From Limnohabitans sp. Rim8 (GTDB lineage: Bacteria > Pseudomonadota > Gammaproteobacteria > Burkholderiales > Burkholderiaceae_C): a stretch of DNA of 64,000 nt. Positions 34,923-43,474 of the stretch are shown here, in pieces. The number at the start of each line of letters is the position of its first letter. The stretch's first letter is position 1. The stretch lies in the NCBI RefSeq assembly GCF_945869175.1, contig NZ_CAMBNZ010000002.1, forward strand, positions 1 through 64,000, written 5' to 3'. The notes under the pieces are model-generated. The model saw only the letters and a list, made by a program, of their open reading frames with translations, was not told the origin of the DNA and searched no databases. The translations under genes were made by a program, and so were the position numbers.

Positions 34923-35066
34923 CCCCCAATTGTGTACCGGGATCAAGGCAAGACCGTCAATCCACCTCATGATTGGGTGGCCGGGCCTGCGCCTGGGCGA
35001 TATGGCCAAGCGAAGCGCTGCGACCACTGACGACCCTCCAGACAGTGTGTGGGGCCTGCGTTGAGG

Positions 35067-35191
35067 CGATGTGGCAAAGCGAAGCGCCTCTGAGCCTCGG
35101 CGGAGCCACCACACACCATCGCCCCGACAAATGCAAACCCGTTAAGGACTGACGGCACAGGGCCTCAGAGGCGCTTCGCTTTGCCACATCG
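35067..35191. repeat. 28-bp perfect inverted repeat A/A'
   Basis: Arm A at 35067-35094 (starting CGATGTGGCAAAGCGAAGCG) is the exact reverse complement of arm A' at 35164-35191 (starting CTCAGAGGCGCTTCGCTTTG). The arms are 69 bases apart and enclose arm B of a second repeat. A diverged copy of A lies at about 34998-35020. It resembles dispersed REP-like elements of related genomes, but copy number cannot be judged here. Confidence 0.9.
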
Positions 35192-35218
35192 GCCCCGCGC
35201 CGTCAGCCCTTAACGGGT
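35137..35218. repeat. 20-bp inverted repeat B/B' (one mismatch), interleaved with A/A'
   Basis: Arm B at 35137-35156 (ACCCGTTAAGGACTGACGGC) pairs with B' at 35199-35218 with a single mismatch. The order along the DNA is A, B, A', B', so the two stems cross instead of nesting. B' ends 84 bases before the thrB start. Confidence 0.9.
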
Positions 35219-35301
35219 CATTGGGAGCTTTTCGCCCTCTACAATCGTTACTTTCCCACCTCAGCCAGCAACCTCCTGGCGCTTTGACGGTTTTCTCCCC
35301 C

Positions 35302-36264
35302 ATGGCGGTATTCACCGAAGTCACCGAAACCCAGGCCAACGACCTGATGCAAGCCCTGAACCTGGGGAACTTGACTGCTTTGCGCGGCATTGAAGGCGGC
35401 ATCGAAAACACCAACTACTTCGCCACGACCGAGCAAGGTGAGTACGTGCTCACCCTGTTCGAGCGCCTGACTCAAGAACAACTGCCGTTTTACCTGTACC
35501 TGATGAAACACTTGGCCAGCCAAGGCATCCCGGTGCCCAACCCGGCGGCCAACCGCGATGGCGACATCTTGCACACCGTGAGTGGCAAACCGGCCGCCGT
35601 GGTGAACAAACTCGCTGGCAAAAGCCAATTGCAACCCCAAGCCGCGCATTGTGCTGGCGTGGGCGACATGCTGGCCCGCATGCACCTGGCCGGAGCCGAC
35701 TACAACCGCAGCCAGCCCAATTTACGCGGCCTCAATTGGTGGAACGACACCGTGCCCTTGGTGCTGCCCTATTTGGATGGCGATCAAGCCGCGTTGCTGC
35801 GCAGCGAACTGGCGTTCCAAAACCACATCGCGGTCGGTGCCGCGTATGCCGCTTTGCCGCGTGGGCCGGTTCATGCCGACCTGTTCCGGGACAACGTGAT
35901 GTTCGACGGTGAGCAACTCACCGGCTTTTTTGACTTCTATTTCGCTGGTGTGGACACCTGGCTGTTTGATTTGGCCGTCTGCCTGAACGACTGGTGCATC
36001 GATTTGCCCACTGGCGTGCATGACAGCGGCCGCACCCAAGCCATGCTGAGCGCCTACAACCAAGTTCGCCCACTGACTGCCTGCGAGCGTGACCTGCTGC
36101 CTGCCCTTTTGCGGGCAGGGGCTTTGCGTTTTTGGATTTCACGCCTGTGGGACTACCATCTGCCCCGTGAGGCGTCCATGCTCAAACCCCACGACCCAAC
36201 TCACTTTGAACGCGTATTGCGCGGCCGGGTCCGGCACCCGCTCTGTGCCTCTGCCCTGATCTGA
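35302..36264 (+). CDS. thrB: Homoserine kinase (APH-fold ThrB)
   Basis: 320 residues from ATG 35302 ('MAVFTEVTETQAND'); the track start at 35221 lies next to the repeat region. The choline-kinase/APH fold is shown by 'RGIEGGIENTNYFATTEQGEYVLTLFE' (nucleotide fold, read in two blocks), the catalytic loop 'GPVHADLFRDNVMFDGE' and the metal segment 'GFFDFYFAGVDTWLFDLA'. It phosphorylates homoserine in threonine synthesis. This is the form common in alpha- and betaproteobacteria, not the GHMP-type ThrB of E. coli. Confidence 0.94.
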   Translation: MAVFTEVTETQANDLMQALNLGNLTALRGIEGGIENTNYFATTEQGEYVLTLFERLTQEQLPFYLYLMKHLASQGIPVPNPAANRDGDILHTVSGKPAAVVNKLAGKSQLQPQAAHCAGVGDMLARMHLAGADYNRSQPNLRGLNWWNDTVPLVLPYLDGDQAALLRSELAFQNHIAVGAAYAALPRGPVHADLFRDNVMFDGEQLTGFFDFYFAGVDTWLFDLAVCLNDWCIDLPTGVHDSGRTQAMLSAYNQVRPLTACERDLLPALLRAGALRFWISRLWDYHLPREASMLKPHDPTHFERVLRGRVRHPLCASALI

Positions 36265-36268
36265 CACC

Positions 36269-37069
36269 ATGAACCTGCAAATCGTTCCCACCCGCGCTGG
36301 CCTCAAATGGGCTCGCCAAGGCATTCGCACCTTTTGGCGGCAGCCTTTGGCCATGTCTGGCCTGTTCTTTTTGTTCATGGCCACCGTGTCGGTGGTGTCC
36401 ATGGTGCCTTTCATTGGGGGGGCCTTGGCCTTGGTGGTTTTACCGGCCCTCACACTGGGCATGATGGCGGCGACCCAGGTGGCCTCCGACGGCAAGTTCC
36501 CAATGCCCAGCGTGCTGTTTGTGGCCTTCAAATCGGGACCACACCGCCAAACCATGTTCATTCTGGGCGGTTTGTATGCCGTGATTTTTTTGGTGGTGAT
36601 GGGTTTATCCACACTGGCCGATGGTGGCACCTTTGCCAAGGTTTACTTTGGCGGTGCCCCCATGACGCCTGAAGTGGTCAGTACCGACGCGTTTCAGACC
36701 GCCTTGTGGGTGTCCATGTTGTTTTATTTACCGCTGTCCATGATGTTCTGGCATGCACCGGCCTTGGTGCATTGGTACGGCATGCCTGCCGTCAAAAGCC
36801 TGTTTTTCAGCTTTGTGGCGTGTTGGCGCAACCTCAAAGCCTTCACCGTTTATGTGTTCGCCTGGGGTGTGGTTTTCATGACGGCCGGGGTTTTGGCCAT
36901 GCTCATCGCCACCTTGCTGGGCAATCCGGGCCTGATGATGGCCACCTTCATGCCTATGGCACTGATGGTGGCGGCCATGTTCTTCACGTCCATGCTGTTT
37001 TCGGTACGCGATTGTTTCGCAACCGATGTCTTCGACGAACCACCCACCAACGCAGGGCAGCCCGACTGA
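36269..37069 (+). CDS. BPSS1780-type integral membrane protein
   Basis: 266 residues, starting four bases after thrB. About six membrane helices: 'FWRQPLAMSGLFFLFMATVSV', 'VVSMVPFIGGALALVVLPALT' (overlapping blocks), 'GGLYAVIFLVVMGLSTLAD', 'LWVSMLFYLPLSMMFWHAP', 'FAWGVVFMTAGVLAMLIATL' and 'MATFMPMALMVAAMFFTSML'. It matches a membrane protein family named after Burkholderia BPSS1780 that has no established function. The tight spacing suggests co-expression with thrB. Confidence 0.85.
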   Translation: MNLQIVPTRAGLKWARQGIRTFWRQPLAMSGLFFLFMATVSVVSMVPFIGGALALVVLPALTLGMMAATQVASDGKFPMPSVLFVAFKSGPHRQTMFILGGLYAVIFLVVMGLSTLADGGTFAKVYFGGAPMTPEVVSTDAFQTALWVSMLFYLPLSMMFWHAPALVHWYGMPAVKSLFFSFVACWRNLKAFTVYVFAWGVVFMTAGVLAMLIATLLGNPGLMMATFMPMALMVAAMFFTSMLFSVRDCFATDVFDEPPTNAGQPD

Positions 37070-37074
37070 TGCGT

Positions 37075-37551
37075 TCAGTGGTGGTGGCCATGCGCACCAT
37101 GCGCGTGGCGGTGCGTGATCTCTTCGGCTGAAGCAGCCCGCACTTCCTGCACCGTCAAGCTGAGTGTCAGGTGCTGACCGGCCCAAGGGTGGTTGGCATC
37201 CAAAATCACCTTGTCGCCCTTGATCTTGACCACGTTGAACACCTGCTCATGGCCCTCGGCCGAGCGGCCCCGCAGTTGGCCCCCCACTTTCACACCCGGC
37301 GGAAACTCGCTTTTGGGAATGGTTTGCACCAGGCTCTCGTCGCGCTCGCCAAAGGCGTCGGCCGGGGCCAGCTTCAAGGTGGTGGTGAAACCCACTTCCT
37401 GGCCTTCGAGTGCGGCTTCGATTTTGGGGAAGGTGTTGTCATAACCGCCGTGCAGGTAGGACGTGGGCTCTTTCGTCTTGTCGAGCAACTGGCCTTGGGC
37501 GTTCACCACTTTGTGGTGCATGGTGACAACGGTGTCTTGGCTGATTTTCAT
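37075..37551 (-). CDS. slyD: FKBP-type peptidyl-prolyl isomerase SlyD
   Basis: 158 residues. FKBP part: 'VVTMHHKVVNAQGQLLDKT' and 'TSYLHGGYDNTFPKIEAALE'; the inserted IF (chaperone) domain covers about 70-125. A His-rich tail 'THRHAHGAHGHHH' suits nickel or zinc binding, as in SlyD of enterobacteria. It catalyses proline isomerization and may help nickel-enzyme maturation. The stop is six bases from that of the convergent BPSS1780 gene. It is 26 bases downstream of uvrD and may be in its transcript. Confidence 0.94.
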   Translation of the reverse strand: MKISQDTVVTMHHKVVNAQGQLLDKTKEPTSYLHGGYDNTFPKIEAALEGQEVGFTTTLKLAPADAFGERDESLVQTIPKSEFPPGVKVGGQLRGRSAEGHEQVFNVVKIKGDKVILDANHPWAGQHLTLSLTVQEVRAASAEEITHRHAHGAHGHHH

Positions 37552-37577
37552 GGGAAGCTTTCAAACAGTGAACAGGG

Positions 37578-39989
37578 TTAAACCAGGGTGAGTTTGGCCA
37601 CGCTCAGCGCCAGCCATTTCAAGCCGTGGCGAGGGAAGTTGACTTGGGCACGGGCATCGCCCCCCACACCTTCGACCGCCAACACCTTGCCTTCACCAAA
37701 CTTGGTGTGGAACACATTTTTGCCGGCCGCGATGCCGTGTTCGGGCACGGCTTTCTGAACGGGCACGGGCGGGCTTTTGTAGGTCTCGGTGCTCAGGCTG
37801 CTTTGTCCCCAGGCCGGGCGGGTGTGGCGGTTGAAGGCTGGCGTTTGTGGCCAGCCGCCTGCGCTCCCACCTGCCCCACCCGCCTGTCCGCCAGCGCTGC
37901 CCAAATTGGAGAAACCGCCGTTCTTGGGCGTCACCCACTTCAGGCAGTTTTCAGGCAACTCGTCGAGAAAGCGGCTTTTCAGGTTGTAGCGGGTTTGGCC
38001 ATGCAGCATGCGGGTTTGCGAATGGCTCAGATACAGGCGTTTGCGGGCACGGGTGATGGCCACATACATCAGTCGGCGCTCTTCTTCGAGACCGTCAAAG
38101 TCGTTCATGGCGTTTTCGTGCGGAAACAGGCCTTCTTCCAAGCCCGTGATGAAGACAGCCTCAAATTCAAGTCCTTTGCTGGCGTGCACCGTCATGAGTT
38201 GCACCGCGTCTTCTCCGGCTTGGGCTTGGTTGTCACCTGCCTCCAATGAGGCGTGACTCAAAAAGGCGGCCAAGGGGCTCATGATGACACCGTCTTCGCT
38301 GAATTCGTCGAGGGTGCCCAAGCTTGTATCGGTTGAACCGCTGACCCCTTGGCTGGCCGGGCTTTGGGTCAAGCCTTGCGGCAACGCCACAGCGCTTCGG
38401 CCAAAGCCTTCTTGCGTGACAAAACTTTCGGCGGCGTTGACCAGTTCTTGCAAGTTCTCCACACGGTCCGCGCCTTCTTTTTCAGCGCGGTAGTGGTTGA
38501 CCAAACCGGTTTTGTCGAGCACCAGATCAATGATCTCGCGCAGCGTCAAGCCTTCGGTCTGCTCACGCAGCACATCGACCATGGCCACAAACGCGGCCAA
38601 ATTGGCCCCGGCCTTGCCGGTGGTGGCACTCACGGCATCGTGCAAGGAACAGCCTGCAGCGCGTGCCGCGTCTTGCAACTGCTCGATGCTGCGGGCCCCA
38701 ATGCCGCGGGGTGGAAAGTTGACCACCCGCAAAAAGCTGGTGTCGTCGTTCGGGTTCTCCATCAGGCGCAGATAGGCCAACGCATGCTTGACCTCGGCGC
38801 GTTCAAAAAAGCGCAAACCGCCGTACACCCGGTACGGAAATCCGGCATTGAACAGCGCGGTTTCCAGCACCCGGCTTTGCGCGTTGCTGCGGTAAAGCAG
38901 CGCCACTTCCTTGCGCGAAAAACCATCTTGTTTGACCAACTGCCCCAACTCCTCCACCAACCACTGCGCCTCGGCAAAGTCAGAGGGCGATTCGACCACC
39001 CGCACCGGCTCGCCCGCACCTTGGTCTGTGCGCAGGGTTTTGCCCAAACGGGTTCTGTTGTGGCTGATCAGGTGGTTGGCCGAATCGAGGATGTTGCTGA
39101 AACTGCGGTAGTTTTGCTCCAGCTTGATCTGGTGGCGCACCTGAAACTCGCGCACAAAATCGGCCATATTGCCCACACGGGCCCCCCGGAAGGCATAAAT
39201 GCTCTGGTCGTCATCGCCCACAGCCAATACCGCACAGGTGCCACCCTCACCCGGTAAGCCTGCCAATTGCTTGAGCCAGGCATATTGCAATTTGTTGGTG
39301 TCCTGGAATTCGTCCACCAAGATGTGGCGAAAGCGGCGGCGGTAATGCTCGCGCAAATGTGCGTTGTCGCGCAGCAACTCATAAGAACGCAGCATCAACT
39401 CACCAAAATCCACCACGCCTTCGCGCAGGCATTGCTCTTCATAAAGCTGGTACAGCTCCACCTTGCGGCGGGTTTCGTCGTCGCGCACCGGCACATCGCC
39501 CGGCCGCTGTCCGTCTTCCCTGCAGCCCGAAATGAAATACTGCACCTGCTTGGGCGGAAAGCGGTCCTCGTCCACATTGAACTGCTTGCACAGCCGCTTG
39601 ACAGCCGAAAGTTGGTCTTGCGTGTCCAGAATCTGAAAAGTCTGCGGCAAACCGGCCAGTTGGTAATGCGCTCGCAAAAACCGGTTGCACAGGCCGTGAA
39701 AAGTGCCGATCCACATGGCGTTCACGTTCACCGGCAGCATGGACTGCAGGCGCAACTTCATCTCCTTGGCCGCCTTGTTGGTGAAGGTCACCGCCAAAAT
39801 GCCGCTGGGTGATACCTGCGAGGTTTGTAAGAGCCAGGCGATTCGGGTGGTCAACACCCGGGTTTTGCCAGAACCCGCCCCGGCCAAAATCAAAGCGTGC
39901 TCAGCAGGCAAGGCCACCGCCCGGTGCTGCTGATCGTTGAGCTGGGCCAGCAAAAGGGAAGATGTGTTCGGCGAAGTGTCTGAAAGCAT
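37578..39989 (-). CDS. uvrD: ATP-dependent DNA helicase UvrD
   Basis: An 803-residue SF1A helicase. N-terminal 'LNDQQHRAVALPAEHALILA' and Walker A 'AGAGSGKTRVLTTRIAWLL'; motif II/III 'ILVDEFQDTNKLQYAWLKQ' and 'AVGDDDQSIYAFRGA'; motif IV 'LEQNYRSFSNIL'; motif V/VI 'QLMTVHASKGLEFEAVFI' and 'EERRLMYVAITRARKRLYL'. The C-terminal UvrD Tudor-like segment 'GVGGDARAQVNFPRHGLKWL' is present. It acts in mismatch and excision repair. The 241 bases upstream, shared with the divergent MFS gene, show no clear element. Confidence 0.96.
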   Translation of the reverse strand: MLSDTSPNTSSLLLAQLNDQQHRAVALPAEHALILAGAGSGKTRVLTTRIAWLLQTSQVSPSGILAVTFTNKAAKEMKLRLQSMLPVNVNAMWIGTFHGLCNRFLRAHYQLAGLPQTFQILDTQDQLSAVKRLCKQFNVDEDRFPPKQVQYFISGCREDGQRPGDVPVRDDETRRKVELYQLYEEQCLREGVVDFGELMLRSYELLRDNAHLREHYRRRFRHILVDEFQDTNKLQYAWLKQLAGLPGEGGTCAVLAVGDDDQSIYAFRGARVGNMADFVREFQVRHQIKLEQNYRSFSNILDSANHLISHNRTRLGKTLRTDQGAGEPVRVVESPSDFAEAQWLVEELGQLVKQDGFSRKEVALLYRSNAQSRVLETALFNAGFPYRVYGGLRFFERAEVKHALAYLRLMENPNDDTSFLRVVNFPPRGIGARSIEQLQDAARAAGCSLHDAVSATTGKAGANLAAFVAMVDVLREQTEGLTLREIIDLVLDKTGLVNHYRAEKEGADRVENLQELVNAAESFVTQEGFGRSAVALPQGLTQSPASQGVSGSTDTSLGTLDEFSEDGVIMSPLAAFLSHASLEAGDNQAQAGEDAVQLMTVHASKGLEFEAVFITGLEEGLFPHENAMNDFDGLEEERRLMYVAITRARKRLYLSHSQTRMLHGQTRYNLKSRFLDELPENCLKWVTPKNGGFSNLGSAGGQAGGAGGSAGGWPQTPAFNRHTRPAWGQSSLSTETYKSPPVPVQKAVPEHGIAAGKNVFHTKFGEGKVLAVEGVGGDARAQVNFPRHGLKWLALSVAKLTLV

Positions 39990-40230
39990 AAGGTGAGATT
40001 GTAGGAAGTTCGCTCTTCGGATGGCCCCGGAACTGGGTCAGGTGTGACGGGGCAGCATCCAGGCCGGTTTTCGTCGACTTCGGGACAGCTGAAAAACACG
40101 CACCGTGACACGATGCTGTTGGTTTTTCACACTCTGACAGAACGATCCCCATGAGCCCTGACAGTTGCCACCGGACACAACGCCACAAGCCTGGGCGAAG
40201 CAGGATCACGGGGTTCGAAAGGTCTGAAAA

Positions 40231-41487
40231 GTGAGCTCTTTTTATGGCTGGCGCATGGTGGGCGCCGCTTGCGGCATCCAGTTTTTGTTGGCCGCTTTTC
40301 TCACGCAAACTCTGGGTCTGTACATCGCCGTGTTGTCAGACGAGATGGGCTGGAGCAAAACCACCTTGTCAGGCGCTGCGGCGCTGCAATCGGTCGAAGC
40401 GGCCATCATCGGTCCCGTGTTGGGCTGGGTCATGGACCGGGTGGGCCCACAAAAAATGATCCGATGGGGCATGGTGTTGTTTGCAGCCGGCTTGTTGCTG
40501 TTGAGCCAAGTGGACAGCGTTGGCAGCTTTTATGCCAGTGCCATCCTGATGGCCATCGGTGCCAGCTTGGGGGGCTACTTTCCCCTGTCGGTCGCGCTGG
40601 TTCAATGGTTTGAGAAGTTCCGCGCGCGCGCCTTGTCCATCATGAGCCTGGGTCTGGCCATGGGTGGACTGGTGGTGCCGCTGATGGCTGGGTCCATCCA
40701 AGCCTGGGGTTGGCGGGCCACGGCCGCAGGCTCGGGTGTGCTGGTTTTACTGGCCGGCTTGCCGATGGCCAACATCATCCGCCGCCGCCCCGAGGACCAT
40801 GGTGAACACGTCGATGGCATTGACCCGGCCAAAGCGGCGGCTGCCGATCTGGTCCAAGGCCGTCCAGCGCCCCCTGTCCAAATTGAATTCACCGTGGCAC
40901 AAGCACTGCGCACACGGGCTTTTTGGATGCTGGCCATCGGCCACGGTCTGGCCTTGCTGGTGGTCTCTGCTGTGAACGTGCATGCCATCACCCACATGAA
41001 AGAAGGCCTGGGCTATTCGTTCACCACCGCCAGTTGGGTGATTCTGATCATGACCTTTGGCCAGCTGGCCGGGGTGCTGATGGGGGCCAGCATGGGCGAC
41101 TGGTTCGACAAAAAAAAGGTGGCCGCCTTGTGCATGCTGGCCCACGGTATCGGCATGCTGTGCCTGACCTTTGCCAACCACATGGCCATGTTGGTGGCAT
41201 TTGGGGTGTTTCACGGCATCGCCTGGGGCCTGCGTGGCCCCTTCATGCAGGCCATCCGGGCCGATTATTTTGGGCGCAACGCGATCGGCCTGATCCTGGG
41301 CCTCTCCGCTGCCATCATCGCGCTGGGGCAAATTGCCGGACCCATGATCGCCGGGATTTTGGCCGACCTGACCGGCGATTACCAACTGGGCTTCAGCCTG
41401 CTGGCCTTGCTGGCCGCCCTGGGTTCGCTGGCCTTCATGTTGGCCACCAAACCGATATTGCCCCAAGCCGCGGAGACACCGGCTTGA
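40231..41487 (+). CDS. MFS transporter (monocarboxylate/oxalate-formate-like)
   Basis: 418 residues from GTG 40231 ('MSSFYGWRMVGAACGIQF'). Twelve membrane helices with the FYGWRMV start common in this MFS branch, the loop 2-3 motif 'GPVLGWVMDRVGPQKMIRWG' and a matching loop 8-9 'GASMGDWFDKKKVAAL'. The middle loop is 'RRRPEDHGEHVDG'. Relatives carry monocarboxylates, but the substrate is unknown here. No Shine-Dalgarno is obvious. It is followed by a strong terminator. Confidence 0.9.
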   Translation: MSSFYGWRMVGAACGIQFLLAAFLTQTLGLYIAVLSDEMGWSKTTLSGAAALQSVEAAIIGPVLGWVMDRVGPQKMIRWGMVLFAAGLLLLSQVDSVGSFYASAILMAIGASLGGYFPLSVALVQWFEKFRARALSIMSLGLAMGGLVVPLMAGSIQAWGWRATAAGSGVLVLLAGLPMANIIRRRPEDHGEHVDGIDPAKAAAADLVQGRPAPPVQIEFTVAQALRTRAFWMLAIGHGLALLVVSAVNVHAITHMKEGLGYSFTTASWVILIMTFGQLAGVLMGASMGDWFDKKKVAALCMLAHGIGMLCLTFANHMAMLVAFGVFHGIAWGLRGPFMQAIRADYFGRNAIGLILGLSAAIIALGQIAGPMIAGILADLTGDYQLGFSLLALLAALGSLAFMLATKPILPQAAETPA

Positions 41488-41508
41488 AATCGAATCACGC
41501 TCGCCTGT

Positions 41509-41536
41509 TTGTGAGCTGATGGAACACGGGTAGAAT
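41509..41536 (+). promoter_or_regulatory. Predicted sigma-70 promoter upstream of guaC
   Basis: TTGTGA (41509-41514), 16 bases, TAGAAT (41531-41536). The expected start point, near 41543, coincides with the first base of the terminator-like hairpin at 41542, which is an odd arrangement (see findings). It could serve guaC if transcription passes the hairpin. Confidence 0.4.
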
Positions 41537-41541
41537 CAGCC

Positions 41542-41575
41542 ACCGGGCCCAAGATTCTTGCGCCCGGTTTTTTTT
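41542..41575 (+). terminator. Intrinsic terminator between the MFS gene and guaC
   Basis: A long stem ACCGGGC...GCCCGGT, with an inner CAAGA/TCTTG extension, is followed by eight T. It lies 54 bases after the MFS stop and 104 bases before guaC. Its main role is probably to end the MFS transcript, but it may also act as an attenuator for guaC. Confidence 0.88.
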
Positions 41576-41679
41576 GGCCCTGAACCTGCAACGGGTTCGC
41601 CCCAAGGCGTCAAAAAACCGGCCAGGCCAAGCGCTCATTCGTTCCTTTCAACGATTCCTTTTTGGAGCTTGGTTTTCTC

Positions 41680-42657
41680 ATGGAAATTTTTGACTACGAC
41701 AACATCCTGCTTTTGCCACGCAAGTGCCGCGTGGAAAGCCGCTCCGAGTGTGACACCAGTGTCGCCTTGGGCAGTCGCACTTTCCGCCTGCCGGTCGTGC
41801 CTGCCAACATGAAGACGGTGGTGGACGAAAGCATCTGCCTGTGGATGGCGCAAAACAACTACTTTTACGTGATGCACCGCTTTGACCTGGACAACGTCCA
41901 GTTCGTGCGCGACATGTACACCAGGGGGGTTTACGCCTCCATCTCGCTGGGCGTCAAGGCCCCTGACCGTGCGACCGTCGACGAGTTGGCCGCGGCGAAT
42001 CTGGTGCCTGAATTCATCACGATCGATATCGCCCACGGCCATGCCGACAGCGTGCGCGACATGATTGGTTACATCAAGGCCAAACTGCCCAACAGCTTCG
42101 TGATCGCGGGCAATGTGGCCACGCCCGAGGCCGTGATCGACCTGGAAAACTGGGGCGCTGACGCCACCAAAGTGGGCGTGGGCCCCGGCAAGGTGTGCAT
42201 CACCAAGCTCAAGACCGGTTTTGGCACCGGCGGCTGGCAGTTGTCTGCGCTGAAATGGTGTGCACGCGTGGCCACCAAACCCATCATTGCCGATGGCGGT
42301 ATCCGCAGCCACGGCGACATCGCCAAGAGCATCCGTTTTGGCGCGAGCATGGTCATGATCGGCTCGCTGTTTGCGGGCCACGAAGAGTCGCCCGGCAAAA
42401 CAGTGGAGGTCGATGGCGAGCTGTTTAAGGAATACTACGGCTCGGCATCCGACTTCAACAAGGGCGAATACAAACACGTCGAAGGCAAGCGCATTCTGGA
42501 GCCGATCAAGGGCAAGCTGGCCAACACGCTGATCGAGATGGAGCAGGACGTGCAAAGCTCGATCAGCTATTCGGGCGGCACCAAGCTGATGGACATCCGC
42601 AAAGTGAACTATGTGACCCTGGGCGGCGACAACGCAGGTGAACACCTGCTGATGTGA
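41680..42657 (+). CDS. guaC: GMP reductase
   Basis: 325 residues from ATG 41680 ('[18 protein letters not shown]'), with GGAG 13 bases upstream. An IMPDH/GMPR TIM barrel without CBS domains. Seen are '[20 protein letters not shown]', '[18 protein letters not shown]', the catalytic loop '[17 protein letters not shown]' with the Cys, '[18 protein letters not shown]' and '[19 protein letters not shown]'. The barrel ends with '[17 protein letters not shown]'. It converts GMP to IMP with NADPH, balancing purine pools. Confidence 0.95.
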   Translation: MEIFDYDNILLLPRKCRVESRSECDTSVALGSRTFRLPVVPANMKTVVDESICLWMAQNNYFYVMHRFDLDNVQFVRDMYTRGVYASISLGVKAPDRATVDELAAANLVPEFITIDIAHGHADSVRDMIGYIKAKLPNSFVIAGNVATPEAVIDLENWGADATKVGVGPGKVCITKLKTGFGTGGWQLSALKWCARVATKPIIADGGIRSHGDIAKSIRFGASMVMIGSLFAGHEESPGKTVEVDGELFKEYYGSASDFNKGEYKHVEGKRILEPIKGKLANTLIEMEQDVQSSISYSGGTKLMDIRKVNYVTLGGDNAGEHLLM

Positions 42658-42720
42658 CCCTGTCTGGGTTGCAGAAAGAGGACACTGCAGACGCCCTTTG
42701 GGGGTCTCAGCCCCATGGTC

Positions 42721-43455
42721 TCAGCGCAATGCCCCATAGGCCAGCATCAGGCCGCTGACCACCAACAAGGCGCAAATGATCTGCCTTAGCCTGGCCACGG
42801 GAACACGGTGGGCCAGGCGGTGCCCCAGCCAAACGCCGGCCAAGGCCACGCCCATCAAGACCATCCAGCGCTGCCACAGCACCTCACTGGCCAATCGCCC
42901 ATCCCAGGCCATGCCAACCAACACGGTGCTGGCGGCGACCGAAATCACCATGGGCGTGCTGGCCCGCATTTGCTGAACATCGGCCAAACGGCGGCTGAGC
43001 CAAGCCACCACGAGCGGGCCTGCGGTGCCAAACAGCATTTCGACCAAGCCAATGGCGGTCCCCACCGGCCAGGCCCAGTAGGGTGCAGGCGGTGCCCATT
43101 TGGCCAAAGACTTGGGGCGCAAGGCATTGAATCCCACGCTCGCCACATACAAACCGAGCAACAACAAGGGCCAGCTGGCCTGCAAATAGCGCATCAACCA
43201 CAAGCCCAACAAGGTACCCACCACCATGGCGGGCAGCAGGCGTCGCAACTCGCGCCACTGCACCTGACGCCAGTTCAGACCGCTGTGAAAGGCCGAAGCG
43301 GGCACATCCATGAGCAGCGTCAGCGCGACCACCTCGGGCAAGGGCCATTGCCAGGCCAGAAGCGGCACGATGACCAGCGCGGAGCCAAAGCCGGTCAACC
43401 CCAGCACGGTGTAACCCAGCAAAACCACCCCCATGGGGCCCAGCCACTCTTGCAT
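42721..43455 (-). CDS. TSUP (TauE/SafE) family membrane transporter
   Basis: 244 residues, about eight helices. The first repeat has 'YTVLGLTGFGSALVIVPLLA' and the second has 'PVGTAIGLVEMLFGTAGPLV', the paired glycine-rich motifs of the sulfite exporter TauE/SafE family. These carry sulfur oxyanions or organic sulfonates/carboxylates. It lies 19 bases after the LysR gene, on the same strand, so the two are probably co-transcribed. No substrate can be read from the sequence. Confidence 0.88.
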   Translation of the reverse strand: MQEWLGPMGVVLLGYTVLGLTGFGSALVIVPLLAWQWPLPEVVALTLLMDVPASAFHSGLNWRQVQWRELRRLLPAMVVGTLLGLWLMRYLQASWPLLLLGLYVASVGFNALRPKSLAKWAPPAPYWAWPVGTAIGLVEMLFGTAGPLVVAWLSRRLADVQQMRASTPMVISVAASTVLVGMAWDGRLASEVLWQRWMVLMGVALAGVWLGHRLAHRVPVARLRQIICALLVVSGLMLAYGALR

Positions 43456-43474
43456 CCTAATTCCTTTGAGACCG

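Larger units (their letters stand above)
34923..35301. other. 379-bp intergenic region between polA and thrB, repeat-rich
   Basis: This is the only gene-free stretch over 300 bases. It should hold the divergent promoters of polA and thrB. Most of it is made of two interleaved inverted repeats (listed separately), plus a partial third copy of the first repeat around 34998-35020 ('GATATGGCCAAGCGAAGCGC'). No convincing coding frame is present; short frames through it only translate the repeats. Confidence 0.7.

Noticed and set aside
33696-35030. 444-codon ORF on the plus strand (and 32220-33671, 483 codons)
   Set aside because: Both are antisense to polA, whose motifs are complete on the minus strand. 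The products are low-complexity His/Gly/Arg-rich.
39901-40308. 135-codon minus-strand ORF upstream of uvrD
   Set aside because: It spans the uvrD/MFS intergenic gap and the start of both genes, with no family resemblance or ribosome site.
42658-42720. Terminator after guaC (AGACGCCC-TTT-GGGGGTCT)
   Set aside because: The stem has an internal mismatch and no T-run, so support is too weak.
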